From NCBI RefSeq assembly GCF_030770395.1, contig NZ_CP132480.1, positions 412,153 to 476,152 of the forward strand: a stretch of 64,000 nt of DNA, in the 5' to 3' direction. Below the pieces are notes generated by a model. The model had not been told where the DNA came from, ran no database searches, and saw only the letters and a program-made list of their open reading frames with translations. This document shows positions 1 to 6,583 of this stretch, piece after piece. The stretch's first letter is position 1, and every line of letters begins with the position of its first letter. This DNA comes from Telluria beijingensis (GTDB taxonomy: Bacteria; Pseudomonadota; Gammaproteobacteria; Burkholderiales; Burkholderiaceae_D). The position numbers and the translations under genes are program-made.

Positions 1-998
1 ACAAGGCCGATACCGCTGCGGTGTTCGCCACCGGCCTGTCGCGGCCCTACGGCATGGCGTTCTGGCCGTCCGGCGCGAACCCGCAATACCTGTATGTCGC
101 CAACGTCAATTCGGTGGTGCGCATCCCTTACCGCACCGGCGACTTGAAGGCGCGCGGGCAGGCCGAGGTCGTGATCCCCGAACTGTCCGAGACCAGCGGC
201 GGCCACACCACCCGTACCCTGGCGTTCTCGAAGGACGGCAAGACCATGCTGCTGTCGATCGGCTCGGCCACCAATATCGCCAGCGAGATCGGACCGAAGC
301 CGCCGCTGCCGCTGGCCGAATGGGAGAAGCAGCATGGCTTCGGCGCGGCCTGGGGCGTCGAGACCGACCGCGCCACCGTGATGGCCTTCGACCCGGACGG
401 CAAGAACCGCCGCACCTACGCGACTGGCCTGCGCAACTGCGTCGGCATGCTGGTCTACCCGAGCACCGGCGACGTGATGTGCAATGTGAACGAGCGCGAC
501 GCGCTGGGCGACAACCTGCCGCCGGACTACCTGACGCGCGTGAAGCAGGGCGGCTTCTATGGCTGGCCGTGGTACTACATCGGCGACAACGAAGACCCGC
601 GCCTGGCCGGCATCCGTCCCGACCTGAAGGGCAAGACGATCGTGCCGGACGTGCTGCTGCAGGCCCATTCGGCGCCGCTGGGCATGGTGGTGTACCACGC
701 GCCGAAGGGTGCGAAGCACGCCTTCCCGAATGAATACGAGGGCGACATCTTCGTCGCGCTGCACGGTTCCTGGAACCGCGGCGTGCGCACCGGCTACAAG
801 GTGGCGCGCGTGTTCATGAAGGATGGCGTGCCGACCGGGCAGTACCAGGACTTCATGAGCGGCATGGTGATCAGCGACCGCGACGTCTGGGGTCGCCCGG
901 CCGCGGTCGAAGTGGCGCAGGATGGCGCCCTGCTGGTGGTGGACGATGCCGGCGGCACGGTGTGGCGGATTGTGCCGAAGCCTGCACCGAAACGCTAG
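1..998 (+). CDS. PQQ-type sugar (sorbosone) dehydrogenase family protein, 5'-truncated
   Basis: The reading frame is open from base 3, so the gene begins outside the window; the GTG at 21 is internal. About 330 residues are visible. The pattern is that of the soluble glucose/sorbosone dehydrogenase beta-propeller family: an RPYGMAFWPSG strand near the left edge, a GLRNCVGM segment, a YGWPWYYIGDN segment, and LHGSWNR followed by GYKVARV near the C-terminus. These are typical of periplasmic enzymes that oxidise sugars with PQQ. The substrate cannot be read from the sequence. The gene ends TAG and is followed by a lipoprotein gene on the same strand after 68 bases. Confidence 0.85.
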   Translation, partial: KADTAAVFATGLSRPYGMAFWPSGANPQYLYVANVNSVVRIPYRTGDLKARGQAEVVIPELSETSGGHTTRTLAFSKDGKTMLLSIGSATNIASEIGPKPPLPLAEWEKQHGFGAAWGVETDRATVMAFDPDGKNRRTYATGLRNCVGMLVYPSTGDVMCNVNERDALGDNLPPDYLTRVKQGGFYGWPWYYIGDNEDPRLAGIRPDLKGKTIVPDVLLQAHSAPLGMVVYHAPKGAKHAFPNEYEGDIFVALHGSWNRGVRTGYKVARVFMKDGVPTGQYQDFMSGMVISDRDVWGRPAAVEVAQDGALLVVDDAGGTVWRIVPKPAPKR

Positions 999-1066
999 AT
1001 CGGCAGGCTTGCCTGCGCTAAGATGGGATCGACGCGGCATTCGCCGCCTCGATCCCGGAGCCAGGC

Positions 1067-1492
1067 ATGAAACAGCATCGCAGTTGGTCGGTCGTTCCCG
1101 CGGCGCTGGCGCTCGGCGCCTGTGCCAGCGCCGAGCCGCCGCCGGTGGTCCAGCCGCCGATCGTCCTGGGCGGCTATGTAAAGGACGCGCCGCTCGACGA
1201 AGCCTGCACCAGCTTGATCGGCCAGGCGGCGGCGCGCGATGCGCAGCGCGAGTTCAAGCTGGCCGGGATGCTCAACACGAATACCTATCCCAAGCCCGGC
1301 ACATCGCGGGTCAGGTCCATTCCCGACATGCCGCTGGTGCCGTTCGGGAGTCACCGGGCCGGCGAACCGGTGCCGCAAATGGACGGCACCGCGCGCGCGC
1401 TCTACGTCAACTGCGAAACGCGCCAGGCCTATGTGTCAAAGCGCGGCGGCGTCATCGACATCACTTACTGGTACGGGCCGTTCGGCCTGTGA
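1067..1492 (+). CDS. Small putative lipoprotein of unknown function
   Basis: This is a 141-residue protein starting at ATG 1067. A short charged N-terminus (MKQHR) is followed by a hydrophobic stretch that ends in a lipobox, L-G-A-C, so the mature protein would begin at Cys19 and be lipid-anchored. A proline-rich linker follows. The rest has two more cysteines (in EACTSL and VNCETR) that could form a disulfide, and ends ITYWYGPFGL. I do not recognise a family. It stands alone between the dehydrogenase and the convergent doxX gene, whose stop lies only 4 bases away. Confidence 0.7.
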   Translation: MKQHRSWSVVPAALALGACASAEPPPVVQPPIVLGGYVKDAPLDEACTSLIGQAAARDAQREFKLAGMLNTNTYPKPGTSRVRSIPDMPLVPFGSHRAGEPVPQMDGTARALYVNCETRQAYVSKRGGVIDITYWYGPFGL

Positions 1493-1496
1493 CTCT

Positions 1497-1925
1497 TCAC
1501 GCTGCCTGCGGCAGGCCCTTGCGGCCAGCCGCGGCGTCCAGGCTCCAGGCGCCGGCGCCGAAGGCCACCACCTGCAGCAGGCCGCCGGCCATCGCAACGT
1601 TCTTGAGCAGGTGGATCAGCTGGTTCTGGTCGCCGATCGCGTTGTGGAAGACGAAGGCCGTCACCAGCGAGAACAGGGCCAGGGCGGCTGCCACCGGGCG
1701 GGTCTTGTAGCCGAGGGCGAGCAGGGCGCCGCCGCCGATCTCGATGGCGATCGCGCCGATCAGGGCCAGCGAGGCGAAGGGCAGGCCGGCCGATTCGATA
1801 TAGCCCAGCGTGCCCTCCGGCGCCAGCGCCTTGCCGATGCCGCTGAAGACGAAGATCGTGGCCATCAGCACGCGGCCGATGCCGGGAATGATGGAGTCGT
1901 TGGTAGCGATGGCGTTGGTGTTCAT
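1497..1925 (-). CDS. DoxX family membrane protein
   Basis: This 142-residue protein has four predicted membrane helices, at about residues 14-32, 47-70, 76-95 and 104-125. The first carries the DoxX signature VFSGIGKAL and the third the ALALFSLVTAFVFH segment. DoxX/DUF417-like proteins are small inner-membrane proteins linked to redox or quinone chemistry, but individual functions are rarely known. The ATG at 1925 has an AAAGGA ribosome site just upstream. It is transcribed divergently from a LysR regulator that starts 164 bases away, the usual layout for a LysR protein controlling its neighbour. Confidence 0.88.
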   Translation of the reverse strand: MNTNAIATNDSIIPGIGRVLMATIFVFSGIGKALAPEGTLGYIESAGLPFASLALIGAIAIEIGGGALLALGYKTRPVAAALALFSLVTAFVFHNAIGDQNQLIHLLKNVAMAGGLLQVVAFGAGAWSLDAAAGRKGLPQAA

Positions 1926-2060
1926 GATCGATCCTTTCGAGTTGTGATTGGTGGTCGCAGCGGGTTGGCCGGGGTTCCTGCCTGGCGCCGTTCATCGTAG
2001 GTGCGGCGTCCATGAACGTCATCCTACGCAAGGTAGATCGATCCAAGAAGCCTATATAAT

Positions 2061-2077
2061 TCGATATTAACTATCGA
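2061..2077. promoter_or_regulatory. Perfect inverted repeat between doxX and lysR, candidate operator
   Basis: TCGATA and TATCGA are exact complements separated by TTAAC. The palindrome lies 13 bases before the LysR start codon, in an AT-rich island of the divergent promoter region. The spacing is not the classical T-N11-A LysR box, so assigning it to the adjacent regulator is inference from position and symmetry. Confidence 0.4.
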
Positions 2078-2089
2078 TGGAGTAGATGG

Positions 2090-2983
2090 ATGCTCGACGC
2101 GATGTCCATGGACCAGCTGCGTACCTTTATCGCCGCCGCCGACGAAGGCAGCTTCTCGGCCGCCGGCCGCAAGCTGCGGCGCGCGCAATCGGTGGTGAGC
2201 CACACGCTGGCCAATCTCGAGCTGCAGGTGGGCTTCGCGCTGTTCGACCGCTCGGGGCGCTATCCACAACTGACCGAGGCCGGCCGCGCGCTGCTCGCCG
2301 ATGCGCGCCGCGCGGCCGACAGCATGGATGCGTTCAAGGCGCGCGCGCGCACCCTGGCCGAGGGCCTGGAGCCGGAGCTGTCGGTGGCGGTCGACGTGAT
2401 GTACCCGATCGCGAAGCTGACCACCGCGGTGCAGGCCTTCCACCGCGAGTACGCGTCGACGCCACTGCGCCTGTACGTCGAGGCGCTCGGCGCGGTGGTG
2501 CGGCCGCTGCTCGAAGGCCAGTGCGGGATCGCGGTGATCGGTTCGCTGCCCGAGGTGCCGCCGGGCTGCGCCTCCGAATACCTGCTCGGCGTGCCGGCGG
2601 TGGCGGTGGTCGCGCCCGGTCATCCGCTGGCCCGGGCCGTCGGCACGGTGATGCGCGCTGAAGCCGCGCGCCATGTGCAGCTGGTGCTGACCGATCGTTC
2701 GAACCTGACCCAGGGCCGCAACTACGGCGTGCTGTCGCCGCACGTCTGGCGCCTGGCCGACCTCGGCGCCAAGCACGCCTTCCTGCGCGCGGGTCTCGGC
2801 TGGGGCAATATGCCGCTGCATATGGTCGAGCAGGACCTGGAAACCGGCGCCCTGGTGCGCCTGGAACTCGAAACCCATCCGCTGCTCGGCACAGGCTTTT
2901 CCATGCACGCGATCTTCCGGAACGACCAGCCGCCGGGTCCGGCGGGGCGCTGGTTCATCGACCGTTTGAAATGCGATGGCTGA
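2090..2983 (+). CDS. LysR family transcriptional regulator
   Basis: This 297-residue protein has an N-terminal winged helix-turn-helix at about residues 9-68, with MDQLRTFIAAADEGSFSAAG and then SVVSHTLANLE as recognition helix. A co-inducer-binding domain follows from about residue 95. The length is normal for the family. ATG 2090 has a GGAG seven bases upstream; ATG 2102 is an alternative four codons inside. The effector-domain sequence VEALGAVVRPLLEGQCGIAVIG resembles regulators of small-molecule stress genes, but the inducer is unknown. Its divergent position suggests that it controls doxX and itself. Confidence 0.92.
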   Translation: MLDAMSMDQLRTFIAAADEGSFSAAGRKLRRAQSVVSHTLANLELQVGFALFDRSGRYPQLTEAGRALLADARRAADSMDAFKARARTLAEGLEPELSVAVDVMYPIAKLTTAVQAFHREYASTPLRLYVEALGAVVRPLLEGQCGIAVIGSLPEVPPGCASEYLLGVPAVAVVAPGHPLARAVGTVMRAEAARHVQLVLTDRSNLTQGRNYGVLSPHVWRLADLGAKHAFLRAGLGWGNMPLHMVEQDLETGALVRLELETHPLLGTGFSMHAIFRNDQPPGPAGRWFIDRLKCDG

Positions 2984-3061
2984 CGGGCGCTCCCTATTTT
3001 GACGGGTGTAAATGCACTTTGGAATCGGCGGCCTGTCTTGCCGCCCGGGCTTACTCATGTG

Positions 3062-3118
3062 CGCCGATTCAGATGCGGTGCAGATCGGTTTATCGATCAG
3101 TTGAAATGCGATAGGTAA
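3062..3118 (+). pseudogene. Decayed copy of a LysR C-terminal tail
   Basis: The frame ending at TAA 3116-3118 reads RFIDQLKCDR-stop. The intact lysR gene 130 bases upstream ends WFIDRLKCDG-stop. Seven of these ten codons specify the same residue, most with the same bases (for example TTGAAATGCGAT), and the similarity ends soon after the stop. Upstream of about 3080 no similarity to the regulator remains. It looks like the end of a duplicated or recombined LysR gene whose body has been lost. It is too short to be functional. Confidence 0.5.
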
Positions 3119-3250
3119 AGGCCGTAGCGCGCGTCGGGCCTGGCGCGGATAGACGCGGGTGCGCGCAATTCGCTGTCCATATCGCGCGACTTTTTTTGGC
3201 ATTCACGGTTGCGCGCTCACAAAGAATGCGCGTACTTTACGTGATTGAAT

Positions 3251-3278
3251 TTGTCAAATCGAGAAGATGTGATATTGT
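3251..3278 (+). promoter_or_regulatory. Candidate sigma-70 promoter with extended -10
   Basis: TTGTCA (3251-3256) and TATTGT (3273-3278) are 16 bases apart, and TGA directly precedes the -10 hexamer, giving the extended -10 form TGnTATTGT. The -35 box lies inside a small palindrome, ATTTG-T-CAAAT (3249-3259). Transcription would start near 3285 and run into the long hairpin at 3345-3406. No ORF with a convincing start lies in that stretch. Confidence 0.45.
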
Positions 3279-3284
3279 CGCGGG

Positions 3285-3406
3285 CATCGGGCAAAATCGA
3301 TCGAATAATAGGACGCTGAACCAAACAGTATGCACGGATGCGAAGCGAAAAGAACAAGCCGGCTTGTCTGACCAATTGCTCAGGCAAGGCGGCTTTTTCT
3401 TTTCGC
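3285..3406 (+). ncRNA. Candidate structured small RNA ending in a 25-bp hairpin
   Basis: Bases 3345-3354 (GCGAAAAGAA) pair exactly with 3397-3406. After a two-base internal loop, 3357-3371 pair with 3380-3394 with one mismatch and one G-U pair, closing an 8-base loop. The descending arm carries a T-rich run (3394-3398, 3400-3403), and the ascending arm is A-rich, so the hairpin can also terminate minus-strand transcription. Together with the promoter at 3251-3278 this predicts an RNA of about 120 nt. The 636-base gap 2984-3619 otherwise holds the lysR tail remnant (3062-3118), a T7 run at 3191-3197 with a poor stem, and two further hairpins before the H1-like gene. The RNA call is inference; the hairpin is seen directly. 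Confidence 0.4.
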
Positions 3407-3456
3407 ACCCGCAAGGGTAGCGATGTGAAACGCTGGAACGGTGACCTGTCGACGTT

Positions 3457-3498
3457 GGCTGAAGCGCTGCAACTGTGAGGAGTTGCAGCAGTTCAGCC
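3457..3498. other. Long imperfect hairpin upstream of the H1-like gene
   Basis: CTGCAACT (3467-3474) and AGTTGCAG (3481-3488) pair perfectly around a six-base loop. The stem resumes outside a three-by-three internal loop with GGCTGAA (3457-3463) and TTCAGCC (3492-3498). No T-run follows, so it is not an ordinary terminator. It could be the 3' or 5' part of a structured leader or a protein-binding site. Confidence 0.4.
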
Positions 3499-3551
3499 GG
3501 TGCCGGATTCATAGGCCTAAATCGACGTTCGGTTTGGACCGATGAATAATT

Positions 3552-3576
3552 CGCCGGGTTTCATCCGGCGGGTTTT
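3552..3576 (+). other. Terminator-like hairpin in the leader of the H1-like gene
   Basis: CGCCGG (3552-3557) pairs with CCGGCG (3565-3570) around a seven-base loop. It is followed by GG and TTTT. It lies 44 bases before the H1-like start codon. A possible promoter TCGACG-N17-AATAAT (3522-3550) ends just before it, which would put the hairpin at the very 5' end of that transcript. It could act as an attenuator, a weak terminator or an mRNA-stabilising cap. Confidence 0.35.
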
Positions 3577-3619
3577 AAACCTCGGGCGTATTTCTCATCG
3601 CAGATGAAGGAGAACAAGA

Positions 3620-4912
3620 ATGGCAACCGCTAAGAAACCAGCAGCAAAGGCAGCAGCAAAGAGCACGCCTTCGTCCACGACGAAGTCGAACGCAAAGGCT
3701 GCAGCAGAGAAACCAGTCGCAAAGAAAGCCGCGACGGCCAAAACCACCACCACCAAGGCAGCCGCCAAGCCAGCAGCCAAGGCAGTGAGCAAGCCAGCGG
3801 CTAAAACCGCGGCTAAACCTGTTGCAAAGAAAGCTACTGCAACCAAGACCGCCGCGACCAAAACCACCGCTACCAAAGCGACGGCCAAAACCGCGACCAA
3901 ATCGGCAGCCAAGCCGGCAGCAAAGCCTGCAGTGAAGAAAGCCGCCGCCAAACCGGCAGCCAAAGCTGCTACCAAGCCGGCAGCAAAGAAAGCCGCCGCC
4001 AAGCCGGCCGCTAAATCGGCCGCTAAATCGGCAGCCAAGCCAGCGGCAAAGAAAGCAGCCGCCAAACCGGCAGCAAAGCCTGCAGCGAAAAAGGCAGCCG
4101 CTAAACCAGCCGCCAAGTCGACCGCTAAAACCGCAACCAAAGCCGCTGCTAAACCAGCCGCCAAAAAAGCGGGCGCAAGCAAGGCAGCCGCCAAACCGGT
4201 AGCAAAGAAAGCGACCGCCACCAAGGCCGCCGCAAAACCGGTAGCCAAGAAAGCAACCGCGACCAAAGCAGCCGCAAAACCGGCAGCCAAGAAAGCGAGC
4301 GCGACTAAAGCTGCAGCGAAACCGGCAGCCAAGAAAGCGACCGCCACCAAAGCCGCCGCCAAACCGGCAGCCAAAAAAGCGACCGCCACCAAAACCGCCG
4401 CCAAACCGGCAGCTAAAAAGGCGACCGCCGCCAAACCGGCAGTAAAAAAAGCGACCACGGCCAAAACCGCCGCTAAACCAGCAGCCAAGAAAGCGACGCC
4501 TGCAGCAAAAAAAGCCTCGCCGGCCGCTAATAAAGCTGCGCCGGCGTCGAAAAAGGCTGCTCCAGCCGCCAAAAAAGCTGCTCCAGTGAAAGCTGCTGCA
4601 ACCAAGCCTGCCGTTGCCAAAACGGAAACCAAGCCGGAAGTCAAGCCGGAAGCGAAAGTCGACACCAAGGCCGAAATCAAGCCGGAAGTGAAAACCGATG
4701 CCAAGGCCGACGTGAAGGCCGACGCCAAGCCGGCTGCCAAGAAGCCTGCCGCCAAGAAGCCGGCTGCCAAGCCTGCAGCGCCGACCGCCGCGCAACCGGC
4801 AGCCGCTGCAGCCGCGCCTTCGGCAGCGCCGACGGCAGCGCCTAGCGCTGCGCCAGCCAAGACCGTGCTGGCGCCGACCGCATGGCCGTTCCCGACCAGC
4901 AGCCGTCCTTAA
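3620..4912 (+). CDS. Histone H1-like, lysine/alanine-rich DNA-binding protein (AlgP type)
   Basis: The 430-residue product is almost entirely Ala, Lys, Pro and Thr. It is built from degenerate repeats of the forms AKPAAKKA and KKATATKAA, running from about residue 5 to 330. Residues about 335-375 alternate Lys with Glu or Asp (KPEVKPEAKVDTKAE), and the tail is Ala/Pro-rich, ending APTAWPFPTSSRP. Proteins of this type condense DNA non-specifically like eukaryotic H1 tails and vary greatly in repeat number between strains. The ATG has a good AAGGAGA site. No globular domain is visible. Codon choice is varied between repeats, so the protein repeats are not exact DNA repeats. The long frames on the opposite strand are shadows of this composition. 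Confidence 0.88.
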   Translation: MATAKKPAAKAAAKSTPSSTTKSNAKAAAEKPVAKKAATAKTTTTKAAAKPAAKAVSKPAAKTAAKPVAKKATATKTAATKTTATKATAKTATKSAAKPAAKPAVKKAAAKPAAKAATKPAAKKAAAKPAAKSAAKSAAKPAAKKAAAKPAAKPAAKKAAAKPAAKSTAKTATKAAAKPAAKKAGASKAAAKPVAKKATATKAAAKPVAKKATATKAAAKPAAKKASATKAAAKPAAKKATATKAAAKPAAKKATATKTAAKPAAKKATAAKPAVKKATTAKTAAKPAAKKATPAAKKASPAANKAAPASKKAAPAAKKAAPVKAAATKPAVAKTETKPEVKPEAKVDTKAEIKPEVKTDAKADVKADAKPAAKKPAAKKPAAKPAAPTAAQPAAAAAAPSAAPTAAPSAAPAKTVLAPTAWPFPTSSRP

Positions 4913-4981
4913 TCCTGGACGTGGCCCGGCCTGTCGTGCACCTTGCGTGCATGGCAAGTCGGGCCTGCTTCAGGCACAATG

Positions 4982-5016
4982 CCGCTGTGTGATTGTTCGC
5001 ACAGCGGTTTTTTTTT
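4982..5016 (+). terminator. Intrinsic terminator after the H1-like gene
   Basis: CCGCTGTG and CACAGCGG form a perfect eight-pair stem around a ten-base loop, followed by nine T residues (5008-5016). The T-run runs directly into the GAGGAGAG ribosome site of yggT, whose GTG start is at 5028. yggT transcripts must therefore come through this terminator or start within it. Confidence 0.85.
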
Positions 5017-5027
5017 GAGGAGAGTCC

Positions 5028-5555
5028 GTGCTGTCCATTCTTCAGTTTATCGTCGATATCGTCGCAGGCTTGCTGGGAGGAGTGCTGTTGCTGCGCTTCT
5101 GGACGAACGCCATCCGCGTGCGCCTGCCCGACCAGCTCCGCCAGTTCGTGCACACCATCACCGACTGGCTGGTGATGCCGCTGCGGCGCGTGGTGCCGGG
5201 CACCCGCGGCTATGACTGGGCGAGCCTGATCGGCGCCTTCCTGGTGGTGCTGGTGGCCAGCACCTTCCTGCTGCTGCGCGGCGGTAGTGGCGAGATGGTG
5301 CTGCTGTATGCGCTGCACCGCTTCCTGACCTGGATCCTGTACGGCTTCATGGCGCTCCTGATCATCGAGGCGATCTTCAGCTGGGTGAACCCGAACGCGC
5401 CGCTGGCGCCGTTCGTGCACGCGCTGAACCAGCCGGTGCTGCGCCCGATCCGGCGCGTGGTGCCGCCGATCGGCGGGATCGATTTGTCGGTGCTGGTGGC
5501 CCTGGTGCTGATCCAGATCCTGCTGTTCGCGTTGCGGCAGGTGTTCGGCTTTTAA
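5028..5555 (+). CDS. yggT: YggT family integral membrane protein
   Basis: This 175-residue protein has two copies of the YGGT membrane module. Each is a hydrophobic helix pair around an arginine/proline-rich loop: RRVVPGTRGYDWASL near residue 60 and RRVVPPIGGIDLSVL near residue 145. Members sit in the inner membrane and have been linked to osmotic protection or cell-division-site functions, without a defined activity. The GTG start follows a strong GAGGAGAG site. The gene is preceded by the H1-like gene's terminator and followed by a bidirectional terminator, so it appears to be monocistronic. Confidence 0.88.
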   Translation: MLSILQFIVDIVAGLLGGVLLLRFWTNAIRVRLPDQLRQFVHTITDWLVMPLRRVVPGTRGYDWASLIGAFLVVLVASTFLLLRGGSGEMVLLYALHRFLTWILYGFMALLIIEAIFSWVNPNAPLAPFVHALNQPVLRPIRRVVPPIGGIDLSVLVALVLIQILLFALRQVFGF

Positions 5556-5576
5556 CCTGCCCGGGACTCCACAATG

Positions 5577-5608
5577 AAAAATGGCCCTGCGCTTGCAGGG
5601 CCATTTTT
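5577..5608. terminator. Bidirectional intrinsic terminator between yggT and the PfkB kinase gene
   Basis: AAAAATGGCCCTGC and GCAGGGCCATTTTT are perfect complements around the loop GCTT. With an A-run on one side and a T-run on the other, the hairpin terminates both the plus-strand yggT transcript and the long minus-strand operon that ends at 5631. Confidence 0.95.
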
Positions 5609-5630
5609 TATTCCGGGACGCCAGGCGTCA

Positions 5631-6572
5631 TCAACGGAACCTGAAGCCGAACGCCGCTTCGAACTTCGCGTCGAATTCTTCCGGCGTGAAGGCATGGTTC
5701 TGGCCACCTTGCGAGGCAATCTTGATCGCGCCCAGCAGGCTCGCGATGCGGCCGCTCGTCGGCCAGTCGAGGTCATTGGTGATCCCGAACAGCAGGCCGG
5801 CGCGGTAGGCGTCGCCGCAGCCGGTCGGGTCGACCACGTTGGCGGCCTGCACCGCCGGGATGCGATGGTGCTCGCCGCCGGCATAAATATCCGAACCTTC
5901 GGCGCCGCGGGTGATGATCAAGGCTTCCAGGCGCGCCGCGATGTCGGCTTGCGACAGGCCGGTGCGGTCCATCACCATCTCGAATTCATAGTCGTTGCAC
6001 GCCAGGTAGCTGGCCTGGCCGATGAAGGTGATCAGTTCTTCGCCCGAGAACATCGGCAGCTGCTGGCCCGGGTCGAACATGAACGGCACCTTGAGGTCGG
6101 CGCAGTCGCGCGCATGCTTGATCATGCCGTCGCGGCCGTCCGGCGAGATGATCGCCACCCGCAGCGCGCCCTGGTCCGCCACATTGTTCTGGTGCGAGAA
6201 CTGCATGGCGCCCGGGTGGAAGGCGTTGATCTGGTTGTTGTCCTGGTCGGCGGTGACGAAGCACTGCGCGGTATAGGCGTCGCCGATCGTGCGGATGCCG
6301 CACGTCTCGAGGCCGAGTTCTTCGAAGCGTTTCAGGTAGTCTGCGCCGTCCTGGCCCAGGGTGCCCATCATCAGCGGCTCTCCGCCCAGCAGCTTGAGGT
6401 TATAGGCGATATTGGCCGAGCAGCCGCCGTATTCGGTGCGCAGGGTCGGCACCAGGAACGACACGTTCACGCGGTGCAGCTGGTCGGCCAGCAGGGTGTC
6501 GCCGAAGCGGCCGTGGTATTGCATGATCTTGTCGAATGCGAGAGAGCCGCAGATCAGGGCGGTTTTGGTCAT
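5631..6572 (-). CDS. PfkB family carbohydrate (adenosine-type) kinase
   Basis: This 313-residue kinase is of the ribokinase fold. The substrate-end glycines are in EYGGCSANIAYNL (residues 47-59). The catalytic and anion-hole motif DPTGCGDAYRAG lies near residue 255, with the general-base Asp in GCGD. The N-terminal segment CGSLAFDKIMQYHG is close to bacterial adenosine-kinase-like proteins, so a nucleoside or sugar is the likely substrate; the exact one cannot be read. It is the last gene of the minus-strand operon, 11 bases after the zinc-ribbon gene, and ends at a strong terminator. Confidence 0.9.
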   Translation of the reverse strand: MTKTALICGSLAFDKIMQYHGRFGDTLLADQLHRVNVSFLVPTLRTEYGGCSANIAYNLKLLGGEPLMMGTLGQDGADYLKRFEELGLETCGIRTIGDAYTAQCFVTADQDNNQINAFHPGAMQFSHQNNVADQGALRVAIISPDGRDGMIKHARDCADLKVPFMFDPGQQLPMFSGEELITFIGQASYLACNDYEFEMVMDRTGLSQADIAARLEALIITRGAEGSDIYAGGEHHRIPAVQAANVVDPTGCGDAYRAGLLFGITNDLDWPTSGRIASLLGAIKIASQGGQNHAFTPEEFDAKFEAAFGFRFR

Positions 6573-6583
6573 GGGTTCAGCCT

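Noticed and set aside
1002..1015. GCAGGC-TT-GCCTGC palindrome after the first gene
   Set aside because: The stem is only six pairs with a two-base loop and has no T-run; it is too weak to call a terminator.
3159..3197. GC-rich stem followed by seven T residues
   Set aside because: The pairing has a bulge and a long loop. The T-run is real, but I cannot support a stable stem.
3196..3420. 74-residue plus-strand ORF across the long hairpin
   Set aside because: It has no ribosome site, and its codons include the hairpin arms and T-run. It is better explained as the structured RNA region.
3620..4600. Tandem DNA repeats or CRISPR-like array within the H1-like gene
   Set aside because: The repetition is at protein level, with varied codons and no constant spacer length. 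It is coding repeats rather than an array.
3575..4957. Long minus-strand frame of 460 residues (Gly, Arg, Phe and Cys-rich) opposite the H1-like gene, and a second one of 421 residues
   Set aside because: They mirror the Ala/Lys codons of the H1-like gene (GCC, AAG and complements) and show no domain or ribosome site. The plus frame has a good start and known family character.
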